A stretch of DNA of 43,717 bases from Mycolicibacterium peregrinum (GTDB lineage Bacteria; Actinomycetota; Actinomycetes; Mycobacteriales; Mycobacteriaceae), in assembly GCF_001665625.1 (NCBI RefSeq), contig NZ_LZSY01000128.1, forward strand, positions 1 to 43,717. The letters run 5' to 3'. The position numbers and the translations under genes are program-made. Under the pieces are notes generated by a model, which made no database searches, was not told where the DNA came from, and worked only from the letters and a program-made list of their open reading frames with translations. Positions 25,898 through 33,878 of the stretch are shown piece by piece (position 1 is the first letter of the stretch; the number at the start of each line of letters is the position of its first letter).

Positions 25898-27052
25898 ATG
25901 AGCGTGGACGCGCCGGCCGGTGAGAATCTCGCGCTGATCTCCCGCACCGAATACCTCGACACTCCAACCCGCATCCGCCGGGGTGTCTGCGCAGCGCTGC
26001 TGTTGGCAGCAGCGCCCTTGCTGTTGATCCTCGTGGCCAGTGGGGTGCCCCCAGCGATCGTCATCGTGGTTGTGGGTGCGTCACTGACCAGTTCGGTCCT
26101 GTACAGCGTCGTTGGTCGAATGACAGGTCGACGAGCCGCGGTTCGACTCGCGCTTGTCGACGGGCAGGTCCTGATCGGAACCGAAGACAGCGAGGATGTC
26201 GTGCGCTCGCTGTCCGATCTCGTCGATGTCGGCCTGTCCGCCGAAGGGTCGCCCGAGACCCGCATCGCGCTCGCTGACCGTGACCTTCGAGTCCAAGGTG
26301 TGCGCTATCTGCAGTTGACCTTCCGCGATGGCGCCGACTTTCACGTTGCGGTCCTGGAGGACGATCCGGTCGCCGCCGAGATCCTGCGGCGTCTGCGGCG
26401 CGCGGTCCCCGAGAAGCCGCGCAAGTACAAGCAGATGAGGCCGGCAGGTGGTCAGCCCGGCGCACCGGCGGAGCCCGTCACCGCCAGGGTGGAGGAGCCG
26501 CCTGTGTCCCCGGCGGCTGAGCCACCCGTGTCCCCGGCGGCCGACGTCCGGCTGTGGGAGGCTGCGCGCGCGGTCCACCGGCGGGTGTTGTCCGAATACG
26601 GCGCCTACGAACTGGAGCCCGCGCTGTACCTGCGTTATCCCGGCGTCACCGACATCACCCGCGAGCACGTGATGGATTTCCATACCGCGTTGGAGGAGGC
26701 CCAGGCGTTGGCCACCGACGCCTACCCGGACGCCGCATTCGCCGGGCGTTACCGCGCGGCGGTCGATGCGCTGCGGCGCCAATGGGTTCGGTGCGAGCGC
26801 GACGGAAAAGCCACCGGGACCAGTTACTTGGCCGACGACGACCGCGCCGACTTGGATACCGCCGCCAAGCTCTACAACCACGCGCAAGCCACCGACCAGC
26901 CAGGGGAGAAGACGTCATATCTGCGCAAGGTGCAGCAGATAGTCGTCGACCTCGACGGGCGTGGCCGGGTACACCTGCCGCGTCCGGTCGTCGCCGCGAT
27001 CGAATCCCAGGTTCGGCTGGCGCTCGAGCCGGGACCCGGCTCGGCAGACTGA
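25898..27052 (+). CDS. Membrane protein of unknown function with two N-terminal helices
   Basis: A 384-residue protein: short cytoplasmic start, two TM helices close together (about 27-48 and 51-67), a first soluble domain (about 75-175) of beta character (RLALVDGQVLIGTEDSEDVVRS), a Pro/Val/Ser linker with a repeated EPPVSPAA unit, and a helical C-terminal domain (about 220-384) ending in basic and acidic helices. No catalytic motif is evident and I do not recognise a family. The ATG at 25898 gives a natural start; an in-frame start at 25880 is possible. It is divergent from the other unrecognised membrane protein, with which it may share regulation. Confidence 0.7.
   Translation: MSVDAPAGENLALISRTEYLDTPTRIRRGVCAALLLAAAPLLLILVASGVPPAIVIVVVGASLTSSVLYSVVGRMTGRRAAVRLALVDGQVLIGTEDSEDVVRSLSDLVDVGLSAEGSPETRIALADRDLRVQGVRYLQLTFRDGADFHVAVLEDDPVAAEILRRLRRAVPEKPRKYKQMRPAGGQPGAPAEPVTARVEEPPVSPAAEPPVSPAADVRLWEAARAVHRRVLSEYGAYELEPALYLRYPGVTDITREHVMDFHTALEEAQALATDAYPDAAFAGRYRAAVDALRRQWVRCERDGKATGTSYLADDDRADLDTAAKLYNHAQATDQPGEKTSYLRKVQQIVVDLDGRGRVHLPRPVVAAIESQVRLALEPGPGSAD
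26495..26542 (+). repeat. 24-bp tandem repeat, two copies, coding EPPVSPAA
   Basis: Two adjacent 24-base copies (26495-26518 and 26519-26542) differ at a few third positions and encode EPPVSPAA twice in the interdomain linker of the membrane protein. The silent differences suggest an old duplication kept as a linker. Confidence 0.8.
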
Positions 27053-27116
27053 ACGTGATCCCACGGACTGGGAACAGTGTTGACGTCGCGCTCGAACTGG
27101 TGTTCGATAAACGTAT

Positions 27117-27213
27117 GCGCATCGGCGGTTCCGCTTCCGGCCCGATGCGCGATTGACTGGGCAAGCGCCCACGGCGCGCGCCGATGCCGTACCCGAAACC
27201 GCGGCATCGGCGC
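27117..27213. terminator. Two consecutive hairpins between convergent genes
   Basis: Hairpin 1: GCGCATCGG (27117-27125) pairs with CCGATGCGC (27142-27150), 16-base loop. Hairpin 2: GCGCCGATGCCG (27178-27189) pairs with CGGCATCGGCGC (27202-27213), 12-base loop. Both stand between the plus gene ending at 27052 and the minus gene ending at 27222. They probably serve as tandem, bidirectional terminators. The rest of 27053-27221 holds nothing I can identify. Confidence 0.55.
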
Positions 27214-27221
27214 ACCCAGTC

Positions 27222-28040
27222 CTATCTGTGGGCGTCCGCTCGGTGCACGGCGGCGGCGATGGCGCGAGCGAGATCTGTCGGCGCCTCGATGTGCGCCAGG
27301 TGGCCCTGTCTTGGCAGTCGAATCAGATTCGCCTGCGGTAGCGCGGCCGCGAACCGGGCAAAGGCGGTGCCGTACGGTGCGAGGTTCTCGTTCAGTGCGC
27401 CGAGGATGAGCGTCACCGGGATTTCAAGGTTTCGATATCGGTCCAGGGCTGGGCGGTGGGAATTGATCGCAGCCAGTTCGTCGGCCAATGGTGCGGCGAG
27501 CGGCAGCAGGATCGGCCATGCCGCGGTGCGGCGCAGTTCGGCGACGTATTCCGTCGAGAATCCGGAGACCTCGGTATTTATCAGGGTGACCGCCCGGTCG
27601 AGATCCCCGGCGATGACGGCGTGACGAAGACGGGGGACGACGTCCGGCGCAAAGGGTCGGCCGACCGGTTCATAGGCTGTCGCCGACTGGATGTGCGAGT
27701 TGTCCAGCGCGGCTTCCAGCGCGATGAGGGCGCCGTAGCTCCATCCGAAGAGGTGGGCGTCGCCGACTTGGTCGAGGATGTGCCGCAGATCGGCCACCTC
27801 GACGTCCACTGAATAGTCGGTGCCCAGGGCACCGCTGGGGACTCGGCCACGACGGTTGAGTGTGATTACCGGGTTGGGTAGCTCGATGGCGTCGACCACG
27901 GGACTCCATGTCGCTGCGTCGGCCATGACACCTGGGACAAGTAGCAGGGGAGTGCCGATACCGGGGCGGACCTGGCAACTCAGTGTGGTGCCGGCCCGGT
28001 GGTAGTCGATCGTGCCGGGTTGCGATTGCGTGAATGTCAT
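27222..28040 (-). CDS. Alpha/beta hydrolase
   Basis: A 272-residue alpha/beta-fold hydrolase. The nucleophile elbow GWSYGAL (Ser near residue 99), the early oxyanion region LLLVPGVMADAATW, and the catalytic His in RQGHLAHIEAP near the C-terminus are visible; the acid is probably the Asp/Glu region near LGALNENLAPYG, where the usual Asp appears as Asn or Glu. Substrate unknown. The ATG at 28040 is taken as start because the upstream in-frame extension to 28328 overlaps splB and the SOS box and has no domain character. No clear ribosome site is seen. Divergent from splB across about 170 bases. Confidence 0.8.
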   Translation of the reverse strand: MTFTQSQPGTIDYHRAGTTLSCQVRPGIGTPLLLVPGVMADAATWSPVVDAIELPNPVITLNRRGRVPSGALGTDYSVDVEVADLRHILDQVGDAHLFGWSYGALIALEAALDNSHIQSATAYEPVGRPFAPDVVPRLRHAVIAGDLDRAVTLINTEVSGFSTEYVAELRRTAAWPILLPLAAPLADELAAINSHRPALDRYRNLEIPVTLILGALNENLAPYGTAFARFAAALPQANLIRLPRQGHLAHIEAPTDLARAIAAAVHRADAHR

Positions 28041-28179
28041 TCTGGCGCAAGTCCAATCGTGACATGTCGAGTTTCGGTGCCGCTGCCGATCGCTCGGCGG
28101 CCCACCTCCTACGCAACCCCGTTGTGGCCGACGGTGTTCCTCTGTTCGGGCGGAACATCGACACACGCATGGAATTACC

Positions 28180-28185
28180 TTGACA
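28180..28185 (+). promoter_or_regulatory. Candidate -35 element TTGACA of splB
   Basis: TTGACA lies six bases before the SOS box. A spacer of 17 bases would put the -10 region at 28203-28208 (TTCGAT), inside the right half of the box, so LexA binding would cover the promoter. Confidence 0.45.
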
Positions 28186-28191
28186 TTCGTA

Positions 28192-28207
28192 TCGAACAAT
28201 TGTTCGA
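28192..28207. promoter_or_regulatory. Perfect LexA SOS box TCGAACAATTGTTCGA
   Basis: Matches the mycobacterial SOS consensus TCGAAC-N4-GTTCGA exactly and is fully palindromic. It ends seven bases before the splB ATG. As I recall, the M. tuberculosis homologue Rv2578c is listed in the LexA regulon, so damage-inducible control is likely conserved. Confidence 0.9.
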
Positions 28208-28214
28208 TGTCGGT

Positions 28215-29225
28215 ATGCGGTGGGACGACCAGGCGGTGCGCGCTGACGACGGGGCGCTGCCCGGTCTGCAGCGGCTCGGTTTCGTACGCAGCGTGCGTAC
28301 GCCGCAGTTCGAGGGCATCACGTTTCACGAGGTGCTGTGCAAATCAGCGCTGAACAAAGTGCCGGCAGCGTCGATGTTGCCCTTCCGGTACACGGTCAAC
28401 GGCTACCGCGGCTGTAGCCACGCCTGCCGGTACTGCTTTGCCCGTCCGACCCATGAGTATCTCGAGTTCGACAGCGGCACGGACTTCGACACTCAGGTCG
28501 TGGTGAAGACCAACGTCGCCGAGGTGTTGGCCCGCGAGTTGCGGCGCCGGTCCTGGACGCGCGAGACCGTTGCGCTCGGTACCAACACCGATCCCTACCA
28601 GCGCGCCGAAGGCAGATACGCCTTGATGCCGGGAATCATTGCGGCGCTGTCGGATTCGGCTACCCCGTTCTCCATCCTCACCAAGGGCACGCTGCTTCGT
28701 CGTGATCTGCCGCAGATCGCCGAGGCATCGCGTCGCGTCGACGTGAGCGTGGCGGTGTCGCTGGCGGTCGGCGATCCGGAGCTGCACCGCACGGTCGAAC
28801 CCGGAACCCCGTCGCCCGAAGCGCGGTTGGGTCTCATCGCGGCGATACGCGACGCCGGGCTGCGGTGTCATGTGATGGTTGCGCCGGTGCTGCCATATCT
28901 CACCGATTCGGCTGAGCAACTCGACGACCTGCTGGGTCGTATCGCTGCGGCCGGGGCAAGCAGCGTGACCGTGTTCGGTCTGCATCTGCGGGGGACGACC
29001 CGCGGTTGGTTCATGTCCTGGCTGCAGCATGAACGTCCCGAACTGATTGCCGATTATCAGCGGTTGTACCGGCGCGGAGCGTATCTGCCGCCCGACTACC
29101 GCGACATGCTTCGGGCCCGGGTGCGGCCACTGGTCGCCCGGCACGGTCTGACGGGCCCGGCGCCCGCCGCGCGCGTCGGGCCGGTACACGAAGCCCCGGC
29201 ACCGACCCAACCGGCTCTCTTCTAG
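28215..29225 (+). CDS. splB: Radical SAM protein, Rv2578c/SplB family
   Basis: A 336-residue radical SAM protein related to spore photoproduct lyase. The cluster-binding motif is CSHACRYC (CxxxCxxC) near residue 63, followed by FARPTHEYL and the family stretch ALGTNTDPYQRAEGRYALM. The ATG at 28215 reproduces the M. tuberculosis Rv2578c start (MRW...). The in-frame extension to 27999 crosses the SOS box and is rejected. In spores the family repairs UV thymine adducts; in non-sporulating mycobacteria the target is not established, but the SOS box just upstream supports a DNA-damage role. Its TAG lies in a CTAG shared with a remnant on the other strand. Confidence 0.92.
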   Translation: MRWDDQAVRADDGALPGLQRLGFVRSVRTPQFEGITFHEVLCKSALNKVPAASMLPFRYTVNGYRGCSHACRYCFARPTHEYLEFDSGTDFDTQVVVKTNVAEVLARELRRRSWTRETVALGTNTDPYQRAEGRYALMPGIIAALSDSATPFSILTKGTLLRRDLPQIAEASRRVDVSVAVSLAVGDPELHRTVEPGTPSPEARLGLIAAIRDAGLRCHVMVAPVLPYLTDSAEQLDDLLGRIAAAGASSVTVFGLHLRGTTRGWFMSWLQHERPELIADYQRLYRRGAYLPPDYRDMLRARVRPLVARHGLTGPAPAARVGPVHEAPAPTQPALF

Positions 29226-29299
29226 TGGGCGAGGCCGCGAACGAAGTCGGCGACCGCGCCGATGGGGCCCGGCTCGGCGTCGACGAACAACTTCGAAAC
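29222..29299 (-). pseudogene. Probable haloalkane dehalogenase (DhaA/LinB) C-terminal remnant
   Basis: Between splB and the acyl-CoA dehydrogenase, the minus strand reads S-K-L-F-V-D-A-E-P-G-P-I-G-A-V-A-D-F-V-R-G-L-A-H-stop. KLF-x-x-AEPG is a hallmark of haloalkane dehalogenases and IGAAIAxFVRRL is their C-terminal helix; in intact enzymes about 35 residues, including the catalytic His, lie between. Here the two are fused directly and no upstream part of the enzyme exists, so this is a degraded end. M. tuberculosis has dhaA (Rv2579) next to the splB homologue. The bases 29300-29337 show nothing more. Short match, judged by eye. Confidence 0.5.
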
Positions 29300-29337
29300 C
29301 GTGCGTCGTGTGATGCCCGCTGTACGCCGCGACGCAG

Positions 29338-30612
29338 TCAGCTCTTGTTGCGTTTGACCTGATTGAACGGCACGCCGCGGTCGGCCGCGAGCTCACGGGG
29401 GAAGCCGAGGATCCGCTCGCCGATGACATTGCGCGCCATCTCCGAACTGCCGCCGCCCAGTGACCCGGTCTGCCGGGACAGGTAGCGCACTCCGATCTCC
29501 ATCAGCCCGGCCAACTCCGGGGCGTCGTCAGAACCCTCGTCGACGACGCCGGCCGTACCGGCAATGGCCAGCGCGGTGTCCACCTCGAGTTCGGTGGTCT
29601 CGGCATGGAACAGCCGGATCAACGTCCCCGCATTCGGTGGCAGCGAACCGTTTCCGATCGCCTTGCCGACGTGATCGATCAGCTGCTTCTTGACCATGCG
29701 CCGCACGAGCGCACGACCCGCCAGGTCCTGCACCCGGGCGTCGTCGCCCTGCCCGGTGGCCTCGGCCAGCCCGACGTGGTCCGGCGGCATCTCGTTCGCG
29801 TTCTCGGCCCCGGTCCCACTGGCGAACTCCGAACCGCCACCGACTGCCCGACGCTCATGGTGCAGCTGACGCGAGGCGACGGTCCACCCGTCGTTGACGT
29901 CGCCCACCACGGCGTCAGCGGGCAGCTCGAGATTGTCGAAGAACTCCTCGCAGAATTCCTCGTTGCCGTTCACTTCGGTGATGCGGCGCATCGTGATGCC
30001 CGGCGCGTTGAGCGGCACCAGGAACATGGTCAGACCTTCGTGTTTGGGCACGGTCCAGTCGGTGCGGGCCAGCATCAACCCGTAGTCGGCGGCAAAAGCG
30101 CTGGTGCTCCAGGTCTTGGCGCCGTTGATGATCCAGGTGTCGCCCTTGAGCTCGGCTCGGGTGATCACGCCGGCGAGATCCGATCCGCCACTGGGCTCGG
30201 ACAGCAGCTGGCACAGGACCTCGTCGCCTCGGATCGCGGCCGAGATGCGCTCACGTTTCTGGTCTTCGCTGCCCATGTCGAGAATGGTTGCGCCGCAGAT
30301 GGTGAACGACGGAGTGTTGAGGATCAACGGCATCTCGTAGTTCCGGCATTCGTCGTTGAATGCCTTCTGGTACGCGTAATCGAGGCCAAGGCCGCCGTAC
30401 TCGCGCGGGAAGCAGATGCCGGCGAAGCCGCCTTCGTAGAGGCGCTTCTGCAGTTCCTTTGCCCGCTCCCAGGATTCGTTCTCGGCGCGTACCGCGAACG
30501 GCGGGTTGTCGGGGTTGATCGGCGGCATGTTCTCGGCCAGCCAGGTCCGGGCGCGCAGTGCGAACTGTTCGACGGACTCTGTTGTTGCTGCGGTGCTCAC
30601 GGTGTCGGTCAT
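29338..30612 (-). CDS. Acyl-CoA dehydrogenase family protein (FadE), 424 residues
   Basis: FAD flavoenzyme that desaturates acyl-CoA. The N-terminal helices, middle beta domain (LCQLLSEPSGGSDLAGVITRAE near 145-166; TWIINGAKTWSTSAFAADYG near 171-190) and C-terminal four-helix domain are complete, ending with GGGSSEMARNVIGERILGFPRE, typical of the long mycobacterial FadE type. It overlaps the preceding fadE by ATGA, so they are translated together and may form a mixed alpha2beta2 enzyme as known for FadE26-27 or FadE28-29 (family knowledge; pairing here is inferred). The stop is followed by the dehalogenase remnant and splB on the other strand. Confidence 0.9.
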   Translation of the reverse strand: MTDTVSTAATTESVEQFALRARTWLAENMPPINPDNPPFAVRAENESWERAKELQKRLYEGGFAGICFPREYGGLGLDYAYQKAFNDECRNYEMPLILNTPSFTICGATILDMGSEDQKRERISAAIRGDEVLCQLLSEPSGGSDLAGVITRAELKGDTWIINGAKTWSTSAFAADYGLMLARTDWTVPKHEGLTMFLVPLNAPGITMRRITEVNGNEEFCEEFFDNLELPADAVVGDVNDGWTVASRQLHHERRAVGGGSEFASGTGAENANEMPPDHVGLAEATGQGDDARVQDLAGRALVRRMVKKQLIDHVGKAIGNGSLPPNAGTLIRLFHAETTELEVDTALAIAGTAGVVDEGSDDAPELAGLMEIGVRYLSRQTGSLGGGSSEMARNVIGERILGFPRELAADRGVPFNQVKRNKS

Positions 30613-31769
30613 GCCCCGATCTCCTCGGCTGCGCGGGTCTTGCGGCTCAACGCGTACACGGCGCGGTGGTGGTCTTCGGGTGATCCGTAGAGCGCCCGGT
30701 AGAGGGCGACCCGCCGCAGGAACAGGTGCAGGTCGTGCTCCCAGGTCACCCCGATGCCGCCGTGTAACTGCACGCAGTCCTGCAGCATCACCGGTGCCCG
30801 TTCGGCCACATAGGCTTTCGCGACGCTGACGAGTTTCGGTGCTTCCTGTGAGCGTTCGGCCACTGCCGCCACGGCTCCGATGGTGGTGGCGCGTGCTGCT
30901 TCGAACCACATCTTCATGTCGGCGGCGCGATGTTTGAGAGCTTGATACGACGCGAGTGGGCGGCCGAAGCTGTGCCGGTCGTTGAGCCACTGATTGGTCA
31001 TCGTGAGTACCGCGTCGAGGATTCCGACGATCTCGGCGCACTGCAGCACCAGGGCGACCTGGCGCTGGCGTTCGATGATCGCCGGGGTGTCCTCGGCCGT
31101 CCCCACCACGGCGGACTCGTCGACCTCTACGCCATCGAATTGCACTCGGGCATAACGCTTGACCAGGTCCACCGATTTCTGGGGGCTGACGGTGACGCCG
31201 GTGGTGTCGGTCGGCACGACGAACTGCCGGATCTGGCCGTCGCAGACGGCAACCACCAGGACCGTGCCGGCCTGGTCGCCGGCTTCGACGCGGTCCTTGA
31301 CGCCGTCGATGCGGTAGCCCGCTTCGGTACGGGTGGCCGTGGTGCCGACCCCGGTGACGGACTGAAGGGCTCCGAATGGCCGCTTGGGTTCGTAGGCCGC
31401 CCACGATGCCACGGTCTCGCCGGCAACCAGTGATTCGATGAGTTCCTCGTGCCCTTGCGGTGATTCGACGAGGCCGGCCAGCACGATACTGACCGGATGC
31501 AGCGGACCGGGGGCCACGGTGTGGCCGGCCTGCTCGGCAAGCAGCGCCAGGTCGGTCACACCGTCTCCGGACGGACTCCCGCCGCCCAGCTCCTCGGGTA
31601 CGAGCAGGCTGGCCCAACCCAATTCGGCTGCGCGTCCCCACCATCCGGTGTCGAAGGCGTTGCCCTCGGCATGGAGTTCACGCACGCGGCTCAGCGGCAC
31701 CTCCTTCTCGAGGAAGGCCTGTGCGGTGGAGGTGAACAGCATCTGTTCGGGATTTGCCACATCTGTCAT
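30609..31769 (-). CDS. Acyl-CoA dehydrogenase family protein (FadE), 386 residues
   Basis: Second FadE of the pair. It keeps the fold (N-terminal TAQAFLEKEVPLSRVREL, LGWASLLVPEELGGGSPSG, C-terminal DRHSFGRPLASYQALKHRAADM and LHGGIGVTWEHDLHLFLRR) but its middle domain is weak and lacks the clear flavin-binding motifs of the partner. This is the usual picture of the degenerate subunit in two-gene acyl-CoA dehydrogenases. The ATG at 31769 has only a modest GGGCGA ribosome site. It lies 37 bases after the amidohydrolase gene in the same operon. Confidence 0.88.
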   Translation of the reverse strand: MTDVANPEQMLFTSTAQAFLEKEVPLSRVRELHAEGNAFDTGWWGRAAELGWASLLVPEELGGGSPSGDGVTDLALLAEQAGHTVAPGPLHPVSIVLAGLVESPQGHEELIESLVAGETVASWAAYEPKRPFGALQSVTGVGTTATRTEAGYRIDGVKDRVEAGDQAGTVLVVAVCDGQIRQFVVPTDTTGVTVSPQKSVDLVKRYARVQFDGVEVDESAVVGTAEDTPAIIERQRQVALVLQCAEIVGILDAVLTMTNQWLNDRHSFGRPLASYQALKHRAADMKMWFEAARATTIGAVAAVAERSQEAPKLVSVAKAYVAERAPVMLQDCVQLHGGIGVTWEHDLHLFLRRVALYRALYGSPEDHHRAVYALSRKTRAAEEIGA

Positions 31770-31806
31770 GTAGTCGCCCAGCTTCGTAGGGGTGGAGGGG
31801 ACTGGA

Positions 31807-33036
31807 TCAGTTCAGTACGAGTGCGGGAACATCGGGTCGGTACACCTTCTTGTTCTCGACCTTGAACAGGTCGACCAGGTTGCCGCCCATGACCTTTCGG
31901 ACGCCCTCGTCGTCGAGGCCGTGTGCCACCAGATCATCGACGAGGTTGATCGGATCGGCCAGTCCCTCGGGGTGCGGCCAGTCCGATCCGAAGATGATGC
32001 GGTCGATGCCGCACAGGTCGGCCATCTTCTTGAAATCGTCCTCCCAGAACGGGGCGACGTACACGCAGCGCTTGAACGCCTCGATCGGATCCTCGGGGAA
32101 CTCCTGCGGCATCTTCGAGTAGACGTCCTTGAACTGGTAGAACAGGTACGGCACCCACGAGGCGCCGTTCTCCACCGACAGGATTCGCAGGTCCGGGTTG
32201 CGGGTCAGTGCGCCGTGGCAGACCAGCGCGGCCATGGTGTCCTCGATCGGACGCTTGCCCATCGCCACCATCCGGAACGATGTCGGCTTGAACGGGAGGA
32301 ACTCGTCGGCCGGCTCCCAGTCGTTGAGGTACTGCGCGTACCCGCTGTCCGAAGCGTGCATGCACACCGGGATGCCCGCTTTCACGCAGGCGTCCCAGAA
32401 CGGGTCGAACTCCGGAAGGCCCATCGAGCGGGTACCGCGGTAACCGGGTACCGGCGCCGGGCGGACCAGCACGGTCTTCGCCCCGCGCTCCAGGCACCAC
32501 TCAAGCTCTTCGAGGGCACGGTCCACGACGCCGAGATTGATGACCGGGGTGGAGAAGATGCGGTCGGAGTAGTTGAATTGCCAAGTCTCGTACATCCATT
32601 CGTTGAGCGCATGGATGATGTCGAGGATCAGATCCGGATCGTCCTTCAGCCGTTCCTCGACCAGGCTGGCCAATGTCGGGAACATGATCGTGTAGTCCAG
32701 GCCGAGGCTGTCCAGAACCTCAAGGCGCGCTTCCGGATTGCGGAATGCCGGGATCGCCTTCATCGGCTTGCCCATCACCTCGCGGTAGCTTTTGCCTCCG
32801 CTGCCGTGCCGGAAGTACTCCTCCTGGGCACCCGGCCGCGCGACGACCTCGAACGTGGGGTTCGGGATGTAGTCGCTGATCTGGTTGCGCACCACGATCT
32901 TCGTACGGCCGCGCACATCGATGTAGTCGATGACGCCCTTGCGATTGTCGGGCAGGAACTGGGTGAGCGCCTCTTTGGGCTCATAGAAGTGGTTGTCGGC
33001 GTCGAACACCGGGTAGGGAAGCTCGCGTGAGGGCAT
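31807..33036 (-). CDS. Amidohydrolase family 2 (TIM-barrel metal hydrolase/decarboxylase)
   Basis: A 409-residue metal-dependent TIM barrel of the PF04909 type. The N-terminal metal motif is FDADNHFYEP (residues 11-20), a mid-barrel His is in GIPVCMHASDSG, and the C-terminal ligand Asp is in IIFGSDWPHPEGL. Members hydrolyse or decarboxylate ring and acyl compounds; in mycobacteria they often sit in steroid or lipid catabolic clusters, but the substrate here is unknown. The ATG at 33036 follows AGGAGG at good spacing; the 31-residue extension upstream would cross the candidate operator at 33071. Probably the first gene of an amidohydrolase-fadE-fadE operon controlled by the adjacent TetR protein. 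Confidence 0.87.
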   Translation of the reverse strand: MPSRELPYPVFDADNHFYEPKEALTQFLPDNRKGVIDYIDVRGRTKIVVRNQISDYIPNPTFEVVARPGAQEEYFRHGSGGKSYREVMGKPMKAIPAFRNPEARLEVLDSLGLDYTIMFPTLASLVEERLKDDPDLILDIIHALNEWMYETWQFNYSDRIFSTPVINLGVVDRALEELEWCLERGAKTVLVRPAPVPGYRGTRSMGLPEFDPFWDACVKAGIPVCMHASDSGYAQYLNDWEPADEFLPFKPTSFRMVAMGKRPIEDTMAALVCHGALTRNPDLRILSVENGASWVPYLFYQFKDVYSKMPQEFPEDPIEAFKRCVYVAPFWEDDFKKMADLCGIDRIIFGSDWPHPEGLADPINLVDDLVAHGLDDEGVRKVMGGNLVDLFKVENKKVYRPDVPALVLN

Positions 33037-33070
33037 GTTCGCCTCCTGAAAGAGTGTGATTTCCGAAACT

Positions 33071-33085
33071 GGTAATGACGTTACC
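33071..33085. promoter_or_regulatory. Candidate TetR operator, site 1 (GGTAATGACGTTACC)
   Basis: Inverted repeat with arms GGTAA and TTACC around TGACG, 35 bases before the amidohydrolase ATG. A minus-strand TAACGT inside it could be the -10 element. A 13/15-identical copy stands in the tetR/LLM intergenic region at 33819. Confidence 0.6.
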
Positions 33086-33148
33086 ACGGGATGAGCAGGG
33101 TCGACGAGCCCATTCGGGCGATCGCTCAATTGATCGGAAAGCTGCTGG

Positions 33149-33787
33149 TCAGACGGGGCGCTGAAGGGTCAGGAGACCGCGCACGCAGAACTCGTAGATG
33201 TGCTCCCCGTCGATCGGCGCGCCATTGAGTTCGACTCCCAGTGAACGCAGCCGCATCGCACCCAGGACCGACTGCATGATCAGGGCGGCGGTGCTCTGGA
33301 CGTCGATGTCGGACCGGAACACCCCCGAATCCATTCCGCGCCGCAGGATGTCGCCGATGAGCTCGTGCAGTGGTGCCAGCACCCGCGCGTATTCGCGCGG
33401 TAGCGACTCGGCGAGATGGTCGTTGTAGAAGGTCAGGCCGCGGTTGATGCTGTCCTGGGTGCTCGACGACGCCGGGATGGTGATGCGCTCGATCAACGAC
33501 CGGAGTGCGTCGGGGCCGGCGAGCCCGTCGGTATCGGCGCGCCAGCGCTGCGTGGACTCGGCCATGATCTTGTCGATGAGTGCCAGTAGAAGCTCATCCT
33601 TGGTGGAAAAATGCTGGTAGAAGGATCGCAAGGAGGTCTTGGAGCGTTCCACCACCTCCAGGACCGTGAAGTCGGTGCGTCCGGTTTCGCCCAGGATTGC
33701 CAACGCCGATTTCATGAACCTGCGGGCCCGGTCTGCTTGTGCCTCGGCGCGCGCGCCTTCGGGTGGTCGTCCGGCCGGCCTAGCCAT
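33149..33787 (-). CDS. TetR family transcriptional regulator
   Basis: A 212-residue repressor-type protein. The N-terminal helix-turn-helix reads TVLEVVERSKTSLRSFYQHFSTKDELLLALID (about residues 40-71); the remaining helices form the ligand-binding and dimer domain. The ATG at 33787 has GGAGGTGA about ten bases upstream; the in-frame extension to 34012 runs through the LLM gene and is rejected. It lies between the amidohydrolase-fadE operon and the divergent LLM-thioesterase genes, with near-identical 15-base sites before both. It probably represses both units until an acyl-CoA or related ligand binds. The ligand is unknown. Confidence 0.88.
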   Translation of the reverse strand: MARPAGRPPEGARAEAQADRARRFMKSALAILGETGRTDFTVLEVVERSKTSLRSFYQHFSTKDELLLALIDKIMAESTQRWRADTDGLAGPDALRSLIERITIPASSSTQDSINRGLTFYNDHLAESLPREYARVLAPLHELIGDILRRGMDSGVFRSDIDVQSTAALIMQSVLGAMRLRSLGVELNGAPIDGEHIYEFCVRGLLTLQRPV

Positions 33788-33818
33788 TGCGCCATCACCT
33801 CCGTCATGCTGCACTTGC

Positions 33819-33833
33819 GAGAATGACGTTACC
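33819..33833. promoter_or_regulatory. Candidate TetR operator, site 2 (GAGAATGACGTTACC)
   Basis: Thirteen of fifteen bases equal site 1 at 33071; the left arm differs in two bases. It lies between the divergent tetR and LLM oxidoreductase genes, 32 bases from the tetR start and 45 from the LLM start. TANNNT hexamers occur on both strands within or beside it, so one protein could control both promoters. Confidence 0.6.
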
Positions 33834-33878
33834 GTTTCTGTAGAAGCAATAGGCGGCTTGTGATTATGTGTTGCAGCG

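Noticed and set aside
28041..28328. N-terminal extension of the alpha/beta hydrolase through the SOS box
   Set aside because: The extension lacks fold features, overlaps splB coding sequence and would put the SOS box inside a gene; the ATG at 28040 is preferred.
29338..31644. A 768-residue reading of the acyl-CoA dehydrogenase starting inside the upstream fadE
   Set aside because: The part before 30612 is an out-of-frame reading of the other fadE; the ATGA junction and the homologous start MTDTVSTAATT set the gene at 30612.
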